The translations under genes and the position numbers were made by a program. Below the pieces are notes generated by a model that made no database searches, was not told the origin of the DNA, and worked only from the letters and a program-made list of their open reading frames with translations. This document shows positions 18,301 to 23,652 of a DNA stretch of 23,652 bases, one piece after another. Within the stretch, counting starts at the first letter, position 1. The number at the start of each line of letters is the position of its first letter. This DNA is from Rodentolepis nana (Eukaryota > Platyhelminthes > Cestoda > Cyclophyllidea > Hymenolepididae), in contig UZAE01000430.1 of NCBI GenBank assembly GCA_900617975.1, positions 1 to 23,652 on the forward strand. Direction: 5' to 3'.

Positions 18301-21141
18301 TTCTTTTAGCTTTAAGATTAGACATAAATACACCCGAAATTGCGTAAATCAGGTAGTGCCATCAAATCGACTACTGGCAGAGACATGAAGAGAAAAAAGA
18401 CAAGACCTGACAAAAAAATCTACCAGCAATACCATACCAGGCCAACTTTATCAGTGCAATTAATTATATACTAATACACTTTGAATTGGGTTTGCCTAGA
18501 GCGTTATCGACGGGGGATCTAACTTGAATATGATGGAAAACAATTGCTCCGACAACGTAACAGTGATAGCTACACTTAACAGGTCACGAAGTCATGATTA
18601 TGGCACAGAAGTAACCCGATGACACTTGATTGATACCGCATTTCCGGTGTATGACAGAGAAGTATTTCCTGTCCTGAACATTTATTTATTTTATATCAAA
18701 TGGCAGGCGTTTTGATAGGTATCATTAGCCCTTTAGTTGACTACGGGCTTCATAGAGGGGAGGAGGAACATCAAGGTGAAAAAAGTCAATAGGGAGGAAC
18801 GGAAGAGTGGTTTAAAGACGTAGAAGAGACAGACCCAAAGGTAGAGAAAAAGGTAAAATGAGTACTATGGAAGTGGTCGAAAATTACATACAGTGGGGTC
18901 ATGGTAATTTGAAGTGGGAAGTCAACTGCCGGTTAATAGACTTTTTTGCCGTATGAGTATACGTTGCCCAGGGTGCACCACGTGGAGGCAAGTCTATCGC
19001 ACACCCCTGTCCTGAACATATAGGTTCAAAAAAAGTACCACATCAAATAAATAAAAAATCGAAAAGAGTTTGAACTGTGTGATATTTGTATACGACACCG
19101 TTAATTATATGCATAGATTATAATATGGACCTTATGAAAACGATTTCAAGCTTCTTTTTAAAGGCTGACTCAATATTTTATTTGGTTATCCCATTGTTTT
19201 CAGCAAAGTAGGAAAATTTACCATTTCTGACAGAACGAACATCTTTGAGCATTCCATATCTGCTATTTCCAAAGCCTAGTCGCTCATACATTAAATGGGG
19301 ACAAACATAGACTAGAGGGAATGCACAAAATTAATGGCCTTGGCCTCCAGAAACAAGCAATAAATCAATGTGAGATTAATTTCAATCACAAATAGTAGTT
19401 GCCGTTTGTAGAATTCATCAATATCAGCCAGGCTTCTTATTCGAACTAAAAATACTACATTAGGAAAAAATTCCAATACGAAAATACCATAAAGCATAAC
19501 CCTTGATTTGAAAGGATGTCCATCTTTGAAAAAGAAAGTAAGACCATTAGCTTAAATTCACAATTTCTATTAAGCAATAGATCCTAAACCTAAACTGGAA
19601 TAGTGAGTGATACTCGAGAAGGCCAAATTAGACACTTGTGCCTTAAATAAAAAGAGCAAAAAGCGATGGATTTAAGAGCTTTTCACGCAACACCATTTTC
19701 TCTAGCAATTCTAGCAGGAAATAAAAGTGGATTCATTGGCATAAAAATATCCTTATCTAAGTCTCCTTAAACCAAAGGGTCAAGTTCAAGTCGGAAACAC
19801 CATAGGTACATGTCCCAGTGAAGGACATGAAATGGTTAAAATTGGTCAATAGGATAGTGGCTGAATTAGAGTACCTCTATAGATGTGACGACGACACGCC
19901 TCAATCCAATAAAAGTATGGAATGAAAAATCATTGTCTCCAACAAATGATAAATCTGATAGGTAGTCAACAAGCAAAGCACAAAGATGTTGTTCAGTATC
20001 GCCATGAACCATTTCCACAGAAGCACCTTAAACCATAAGTGGGTAGGCGGTAACTTTGACAGCTTGACAGTTATTCGGGCAAGAATGCTATTAGTCAGGA
20101 GGCTGTTATGATCGCCAAATATCAACATTCTGAAGAAAACTTGTAATGATTCAAACTTTTCTGCATTAATAAAGTGGGTTTGAGTACCTAAAATTGTTTT
20201 ATCACTCCAAGTCCGAGAAAACTAAGGCCTAGCAGATAAATCGAACAACAGAACTTAAACTGCCTAATCCTTTAGTTTAGTTGTAGTTTACTTATTAAAA
20301 ACGACTGAAAAATTAAAACTCAAATCAATATGGAAATACCGGTAACAGGGGAGTTAAAAGTTCTTTCTCCTGCTGAGTAGATATAATTCATGGCTAACAA
20401 TACAAAACTGTAACAGCTTAAATATTTCTCGCAAGCAGATTTTTTACAAAAAAGATAACTTACATTCAGAAGATTCTGTAAAGTTTTCTTGGTTACGAAG
20501 AAGGCGTAATCATCTGAGCTCACATTGTTATTTACAATATTCTTCAGGTGGACAGTCTCGAAAATAATGACAGATATGCCCAAATTTTTGGTCAATTCAT
20601 ACCTATCAGTCCAATTGTTGGGCAAGATAAGAGAAAATTCTTTAGTGGTTTTCACAACCTCAGGGAAATTGTTTGTGGCATTGGTCATTCGAAGTTTAAT
20701 TTCATCAATTCCAGCGTCAACTGGTAGATCCCGCGCATCAATAAGAAACGACTAGGGTTTTAAATTACGAAGTCAAAAAGGTAGTTACGAAAAAGGGAAT
20801 AATAATTTGAAAAAGATTCCTGACTTACAGCTGGGATAGAAAGAGTAGAATGCTCAAGGTAACCATGAGCACAGACATAGAAAGAACTATTTGTTGATGT
20901 ATCATTAAGTCGAATTGTAGTAGTCACGAAGGATTTCTGCAAAAATAATAATATAAAATACTTCCTGCAGTAAAAATACTGTTTATAATTATCAGATTAC
21001 AATAAACCATTATAGCAATAGAAGTATGTGAAAATTTTGATACAATTTGGTAAGCGAAAATTGACTTACCGAAGCATAGCTTCCATTAGCAAGTAGTATC
21101 AAAGCCACAAACACGTCAAACACCTTGAAGGGAGCGAGCAT
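8948..21141 (-). CDS. SPPL2: SPPL2-like intramembrane aspartyl protease, whole gene (13 exons)
   Basis: GxGD protease that cuts type II membrane proteins inside the membrane. Exons: 21141-21070, 20936-20829, 20751-20464, 18234-18074, 17989-17978, 17084-16954, 16723-16633, 15825-15712, 14706-14622, 14537-14463, 12098-11801, 10777-10697, 9306-8948; 624 residues and TAA. Seen: signal peptide (1-23); lumenal domain (25-175) with N-X-S/T sites at 35, 40, 84, 106 and 136; nine hydrophobic segments (starting near 180, 233, 258, 301, 327, 355, 468, 497 and 524); catalytic Asp367 in CYD; Asp474 in LGFGD; QPALLYL (525-531); hydrophilic tail. A signal peptide plus lumenal domain separates SPPL2 from SPP and SPPL3. 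I cannot assign 2a, 2b or 2c. The lumenal domain lies where PA domains sit but is very divergent. The loop between the two aspartates is enlarged. In vertebrates the family works in endosomes, lysosomes or the plasma membrane; location here is inferred. Confidence 0.95.
9307..10696 (-). other. SPPL2 intron 12
   Basis: 1,390 bases. Mostly AT-rich; a richer, more complex block at about 10080-10250 ends in a (CCAA)n tract and may be an old retroposon (listed separately). Confidence 0.65.
10085..10244 (+). repeat. Possible old retroposon ending in (CCAA)n
   Basis: A block with higher G+C than the intron around it finishes with ACCAACCAACCGACCAACCA (10223-10242), a tetranucleotide tract. Non-LTR retroposons often end in such tracts. 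No second copy in the window, so only the microsatellite itself is certain. Confidence 0.35.
10697..10777 (-). CDS. SPPL2: SPPL2 exon 12
   Basis: Acceptor CATTTCTTTAG, donor GTGAGT. Codes LLCVFLAFYDACWKRKVPWN and FICSLV: the end of segment 7, the cytosolic turn (vertebrate AYCxRFD) and the start of segment 8. Phase 1 both ends. Confidence 0.92.
10778..11800 (-). other. SPPL2 intron 11
   Basis: 1,023 bases, AT-rich, with a C-rich stretch near 11315-11330. Nothing else seen. Confidence 0.65.
11801..12098 (-). CDS. SPPL2: SPPL2 exon 11 (long lumenal loop and GFGD motif)
   Basis: Acceptor ATTTCTTCTAG, donor GTAGGT. It codes a Ser/Pro-rich loop (380-423) beginning SNSSTASIFG and containing SRSRRG, then TSIMESVASG (matching SIMVEVA of relatives), MPLAFKV (matching LPxVxKVP) and LGFGDVVIPG with catalytic Asp474. 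The first 45 or so residues replace a 3-5 residue linker in vertebrates. Phase 0 in, phase 1 out. Confidence 0.93.
12099..14462 (-). other. SPPL2 intron 10
   Basis: 2,364 bases separating the two catalytic-aspartate exons. AT-rich, with a nine-C run at 12706-12714. No gene or RNA recognised; short open stretches at 12410-12142 (-) lack family signatures. Confidence 0.65.
12706..12714 (+). repeat. Nine-base C run
   Basis: Homopolymer in SPPL2 intron 10. Confidence 0.85.
14463..14537 (-). CDS. SPPL2: SPPL2 exon 10 (YD catalytic motif)
   Basis: Acceptor CTCTTTTAG, donor GTAAGT, phase 0 at both ends; 25 residues TMCLVFLLLVCYDVFFVFIS and PYFVR. Tyr366-Asp367 are the first catalytic motif in membrane segment 6, followed by the family's FVFI(T/S)P. 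Confidence 0.96.
14622..14706 (-). CDS. SPPL2: SPPL2 exon 9 (fifth membrane segment)
   Basis: Acceptor CTTTTGCAG, donor GTTCGC (not a strong consensus). Codes IGWIMQDIIGVFLIIHILCE and then LSIHLSFK, aligning with the WAWVLQDxxGI(A/S)F block of SPP/SPPL proteins; Gln332-Asp333 are kept. Only 84 bases separate it from exon 10. Confidence 0.93.
14707..15711 (-). other. SPPL2 intron 8
   Basis: 1,005 bases. Contains a tRNA-like retroposon head at 15417-15472 (listed separately) and a purine-rich GA stretch near 15568-15590. Nothing else seen. Confidence 0.65.
15417..15472 (-). repeat. Possible tRNA-derived SINE head
   Basis: Minus strand: TGGCTCAGTGGC (15465-15454) is a near-perfect tRNA A box, and GAGGTCAAGAGTAC (15430-15417) is B-box-like at tRNA spacing, with GTGGGCTTACAAAGCTTGAG in the anticodon-arm position. 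The acceptor and T stems do not pair, so a degenerate SINE or tRNA pseudogene is more likely than a working tRNA. Confidence 0.5.
15712..15825 (-). CDS. SPPL2: SPPL2 exon 8 (fourth membrane segment)
   Basis: Acceptor CATCCCTTTCAG, donor GTAAGT. Codes KQYTLKICKRNISVLRF, membrane segment 4 and TWCVFRNDPS, which matches the conserved VWxVFRNE block. A later AG at 15791 would also keep the frame but removes the K/C/R-rich linker the family has here, so the upstream acceptor is chosen. Confidence 0.9.
15826..16632 (-). other. SPPL2 intron 7
   Basis: 807 bases. An open stretch of 98 codons runs through the donor side (16627-16331, minus) but has no family match and is not needed for the protein. 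Nothing else seen. Confidence 0.65.
16633..16723 (-). CDS. SPPL2: SPPL2 exon 7 (third membrane segment)
   Basis: Acceptor ATTTCAACAG, donor GTAAGT. Completes Val258, then YFFIALFVYAGAAAMSFVFT to MKAPAL, aligning with VYVVIGIFCLAS of SPPL2. Phase 1 in, phase 2 out. Confidence 0.9.
16954..17084 (-). CDS. SPPL2: SPPL2 exon 6 (second membrane segment)
   Basis: Acceptor TTTATTCTAG and donor GTACGT. Codes LILVHKNRSGSRVNPFYKAF, then a strongly hydrophobic stretch ending LLLSYFFYDVM (segment 2, about 233-254), matching the LYYFYDLLVY region of SPPL2. Phase 2 in, phase 1 out. Confidence 0.92.
17085..17977 (-). other. SPPL2 intron 5
   Basis: 893 bases between the microexon and exon 6. AT-rich; a 94-codon plus-strand open stretch (17310-17594) appears random. 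Confidence 0.65.
17978..17989 (-). CDS. SPPL2: SPPL2 exon 5 (12-base microexon)
   Basis: GGAGCTCAAACG lies between acceptor TTTACTTTAAG and donor GTATGT, 84 bases downstream of exon 4. Phase 2 in and phase 2 out, so it adds exactly four residues (giving NLELKRLIL); skipping it also keeps the frame. It falls in the cytosolic linker between segments 1 and 2, which is longer in vertebrate SPPL2. Inclusion is inferred from splice sites only. Confidence 0.55.
18074..18234 (-). CDS. SPPL2: SPPL2 exon 4 (first membrane segment)
   Basis: Acceptor CTCCTTTCAG and donor GTAAGT. Residues 157-209 begin LVKKNSLTGF and carry the first membrane segment (about 180-202: YAILAFAILK, then ILSITSIVVAGLI). It ends in phase 2. 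Confidence 0.9.
18668..18681 (+). repeat. Target-site duplication, left
   Basis: CCTGTCCTGAACAT, identical to 19006-19019, flanking the retroposon on its A-rich tail side. Confidence 0.85.
18682..19005 (-). mobile_element. Short non-LTR (SINE-like) retroposon, complete copy A
   Basis: A 324-bp insert in SPPL2 intron 3, bounded by perfect 14-bp direct repeats. Read on the minus strand it starts near GGTGTGCGATAGACTTGCC and ends GCCATTTGATATAAAATAAATAA, an A-rich tail next to the repeat, as expected after target-primed reverse transcription. Both ends recur in other copies here (left edge 1-44; right edge from 23531), so the boundaries are family features, not random truncation. No long reading frame, so it depends on another element's enzymes. 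No convincing pol III A/B boxes; a short LINE-derived element is the alternative to a SINE. A palindromic CCACGTGG lies near the inferred 5' end. Confidence 0.82.
19006..19019 (+). repeat. Target-site duplication, right
   Basis: CCTGTCCTGAACAT, identical to 18668-18681. Perfect identity suggests a fairly recent insertion. Confidence 0.85.
20464..20751 (-). CDS. SPPL2: SPPL2 exon 3 (PA-like lumenal domain)
   Basis: Acceptor AACCCTAG, donor GTAAGT, phase 0; residues 61-156. The end, LGISVIIFE and then DDYAFFVTKKTLQNLLN, lines up with the SPPL2 PA-domain end (a hydrophobic strand, then a (S/T)K-x-T-(F/L)-Q type helix). Sequons at 84, 106 and 136. It joins directly to the exon at 18234 with good family spacing, skipping an open stretch near 20130. 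Confidence 0.87.
20829..20936 (-). CDS. SPPL2: SPPL2 exon 2 (lumenal domain)
   Basis: Acceptor TTTTTGCAG and donor GTAAGT, phase 0 on both sides. Residues 25-60 begin KSFVTTTIRL, with glycosylation sequons at 35 and 40 and a single Cys. Similarity to known PA domains is weak; assignment rests on open frame, splice sites and position. Confidence 0.82.
21070..21141 (-). CDS. SPPL2: SPPL2 exon 1 (signal peptide)
   Basis: Codes MLAPFKVFDVFVALILLANG and then SYAS, a typical hydrophobic signal peptide with probable cleavage near residue 23. Donor GTAAGT, phase 0. A TGA lies two codons upstream of the ATG (21147-21145), so the start is firm unless a further exon is spliced in front. Confidence 0.88.
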
Positions 21142-22761
21142 ATTTCAAAAGTGCCGCTGCCAGAAACTTGGTCGGTGCTGATTTATCTAAACTAGTTAAA
21201 CCCTGCGAACTATTTTGAACTAACGTTATTAATTCCTGGAAATCTGTTCATTTTTCAGAATTAAGCATGACATTGCGTTACTCTAATGTTATAAGGATTT
21301 CTATGTTTATATAAATATATTACTTTATGCAATAATCTTCGATTTACAACTTATTAGACGCTTCTAAAATTAAACTAGAATCCAGCTCGCTTTGTCATTC
21401 ACAATGAATCGTAGTTGAGTACTTCATATCTTTGCTGTCCACTTATTCACCTATTTATACCAATTGAATATGTCAATATTGAAAATAAAGCGTTACTAAT
21501 AATAGAAAGCGAAAATTTTTAACGTTTCCCAAAATTGATGTCAGCCTATACAAAGAGTGAATAAATAACAGCTGGTAATGTAGAATGAAAATACGGATAA
21601 AAAATCAGATATTTCAATTAAAAGTAGTGCTAACATATAGTGCGTTTATTCTATTGACTAATTCTTATTCCATTAATTCTTCCGCAACTTCTTCAATCAT
21701 TTTCTTTTGATCTGCAATCAAACATCGGCTTTTCATTGATTATAATCTTTCCAAGAAGCTTATATTTACCTGATTGAATTTCTTATTTCACGCCTCCATA
21801 TATTTAGTATATTCAGCAATACGCAATATCATCGAAAAGGTTTTCGAGGAGTGACTTATCTTGTTTTTACATGTACCTATGTAATATGGTTTACTGCCAA
21901 TACCTTTGAATAATAAAAACGGCACATACATGTGAATTTTTCTCAGTATTCATTCAATTTAATTGCTGAATCTCATGAATTAGGTTTCAACTCCATCAAG
22001 CTTGGAAACGATTGCCCCTTATACATTATTCAATATTAATAGGAAGCCGAATCGTGATCGTCTAATGGTTTTTCCAAAGTTGTTTAAATCCTTCGCTTTT
22101 CTAATTGCCCAATTTTACTCTGTTCCAACGTTGTATTCATTTTATGTGTTAAACGGTATTTAGATAGAATTAAATCAAGGACACATTTTGATTTTCCTAT
22201 TAAAGTTGGTATTATGTCTGCAAAGTAAATAAAATTTTCCATATTACTTACTTTGTGTGCTTACAATTTAGAAGCATTATTAAGTTTACTGATTACAAAA
22301 CCCAGTTTCGTGTTATTATTTCTCTGATAAGTTTGACCTGCCTCGAGATTCCTAGTGCCTATAACTTCTCAATAGGTAGTTGTTCACATTCAAATTGATT
22401 AGTGATCTTAGATTTTGTAAGAGGGCTTGCATTAAGTGAGTTAATTCGTATGTTCCTTAACATTCGGCATTTTGATAAGTGACCTTACGCATCAAGTAAT
22501 AGCACAAGAAAAGTAAAGGCTTTTCATAGAAGCTTTTAAGCACCTTCAGCCTGTGTGTCAACATTTGCATCGGATTGCTGCACTAGGTAAGCCTTGAATG
22601 ACTCAGATATCTCTGTGGCAGAATTACTTATATCCAGCTGTACTAACAGAATTAACTAAGCTACATCCCAGCTATGTAGAAACCGAACGTATCGCACGGA
22701 GCACGTTTATTTAGGAAGTATATTGGAGTAAAATTGTACACGCCGTAATGTTAGTCATATT
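21142..22761. other. Non-coding, upstream of SPPL2
   Basis: 1.6 kb, very AT-rich. It probably contains the SPPL2 5' UTR and promoter, but no clear TATA or initiator was identified. No gene seen. Confidence 0.5.
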
Positions 22762-22891
22762 CAAAATGGCGGATCCACTTAAACAAACGGAAGCTTCTGA
22801 TTGGCCATTGGCTGTGCACCCAAGCGTTCACGCTTTAGGCGATGACGTGTCCCACACATTCATATTGACCAGAAACTCTAATGGAAATTAA
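22762..22891 (+). promoter_or_regulatory. Promoter-like cluster or possible first exon
   Basis: A G+C-richer patch in AT-rich DNA holds CAAAATGGCGG (22762-22772, YY1-like), two inverted CCAAT boxes (ATTGG at 22800 and 22807) and TGACGTGT (22843-22850, CRE-like). This looks like a housekeeping promoter 1.6 kb upstream of the SPPL2 ATG. The same bases also give a plus-strand open frame from ATG 22766 in good start context (MADPLKQTEASDWPLAVHPS, 41 residues, stop TAA 22889-22891), with a weak GT donor at 22847. It could be the first exon of a plus-strand gene beyond the window. The sequence does not decide between them. Confidence 0.35.
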
Positions 22892-23530
22892 GTTATGACT
22901 CGAAACAGGCAGTTTTGAGTAGCATGCATCCGGCTACGGTAAATTGTTATGAATTTTTAGTAAACGTGGGAGCGTCACAGCATGTAGATTATTCAGTGGA
23001 GGACAATTTTTCCATTGAAGTCTTCCTTTAAAGATGAGCTTACCTACCGTAAATTATCAGGCTAAACTGTGGTTTCGCATTACATGATCAAAGGTCTTAA
23101 ATACGAATTGAAGCTATTCATTTTTAAATATTGAACATAAACATTACTAGATATTTTAACAAACACGGAATTGATGTACAAGGAGAAACTGCCAAATTTA
23201 CTTATGCGAAAATAAGGAATATTTTTAAGCAAAAAATTGCAATGAAAACTAAATTGTCAGAAGTAGTTGTTTCATTGAGAAATTGACTTTTCAAAAAGGA
23301 AATTATTTATTACGTTTTTTATGATTATCTCCAATGTAAATGTAAGGCAATTTCTTTTTTGGAAACTGATTATAATATACTGCTTAACTTGTTTTATTAG
23401 GCCTTTACTTAGATGCTACTGACCCGTTTTATGTAACAATATATTCATTACATTATATCTGATTTAATAATTTCATTCTCTGAGGACAGGGTCTAACGTA
23501 TTTGATTTTTGTAAATGATTGCTGCAAAAA
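22892..23530. other. Non-coding, right flank
   Basis: AT-rich, no reading frame or RNA recognised, up to the repeat at the right edge. Confidence 0.5.
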
Positions 23531-23619
23531 TTTATTTTTTTTATGTCAAATGGCAGGCTTTTTGATAATTATCATTTGCTCTATAGTTGACTTCGGGCTT
23601 CACAGAGGGTACGGAACAT
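23531..23619 (-). mobile_element. Retroposon copy C1, interrupted
   Basis: Aligns to 18682-18770 of copy A (TCAAATGGCAGGC, TTTGATAATTATCATT, TAGTTGACTTCGGGCTTCA, CAGAGGG) with scattered substitutions, so it is older than or diverged from A. It stops at GGAACAT where copy C2 begins. Confidence 0.8.
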
Positions 23620-23652
23620 TTATTTATTTCAAATGGCAGGCGTTTTGATAGC
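23620..23652 (-). mobile_element. Retroposon copy C2, nested in C1, cut by window edge
   Basis: TTATTTATTTCAAATGGCAG and GCGTTTTGATAG repeat the start of copy A again, immediately after GGAACAT of copy C1. It is the same family in the same orientation, inserted into C1. The remainder is outside the window. Confidence 0.8.

Larger units (their letters stand above)
18235..20463 (-). other. SPPL2 intron 3
   Basis: 2,229 bases. Hosts the complete retroposon copy at 18682-19005. The rest is AT-rich with no supported gene. Confidence 0.7.

Noticed and set aside
19950..20131. Open minus-strand stretch after an AG (ILARITVKLSKLPP...), considered as an SPPL2 exon
   Set aside because: Exon 3 ends in phase 0 and would hit TAA at once if joined here. 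Exon 3 joins the exon at 18234 in frame with correct family spacing.

Overview
This is eukaryotic nuclear DNA: AT-rich, with two multi-exon genes whose protein-matching blocks sit between GT and AG splice sites (mostly GTAAGT-type donors), long empty introns and interspersed repeats. Very short introns (30, 77, 84 and 84 bases), a 12-base microexon and divergent forms of two animal-wide proteins suggest an invertebrate animal. A parasitic flatworm is my best guess, but that is inference; nothing seen fixes the taxon.

Both genes are on the minus strand, head to tail. At 7085..686 lies an ABHD8-type alpha/beta hydrolase (348 residues, modelled as 5 exons plus one 30-base intron inside exon 1). 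It has a Ser/Asp/His triad and the short N-terminal block and HGVGG loop of the ABHD8 family. At 21141..8948 lies a signal peptide peptidase-like 2 (SPPL2) intramembrane aspartyl protease (624 residues, 13 exons). It has a signal peptide, a divergent glycosylatable lumenal domain, nine membrane segments, YD and GFGD catalytic motifs and a PAL motif. All splice phases agree across both models, and each start codon has an in-frame stop just upstream. The sequence shows no functional link between the two genes.

The rest is non-coding: about 0.64 kb 3' of ABHD8, 1.86 kb between the genes, introns up to 3.3 kb, and 2.5 kb upstream of SPPL2. The main non-gene structure is a short retroposon family. 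One complete copy (18682-19005, 324 bp) in SPPL2 intron 3 is flanked by a perfect 14-bp direct repeat. A second copy is cut by the left edge of the window. Two more, one inserted into the other, lie at the right edge. The window is therefore probably a draft contig that ends in multicopy repeats. Two older tRNA-like retroposon heads, a (CCAA)n tract and three long G or C runs are also present. A possible promoter or first exon, with CCAAT, CRE-like and ATGGCGG motifs, lies at 22762-22891.

I did not find a convincing new biological system. The points most worth checking are the tiny introns and microexon, the lineage-specific insertions in both enzymes, and the self-inserting retroposon.
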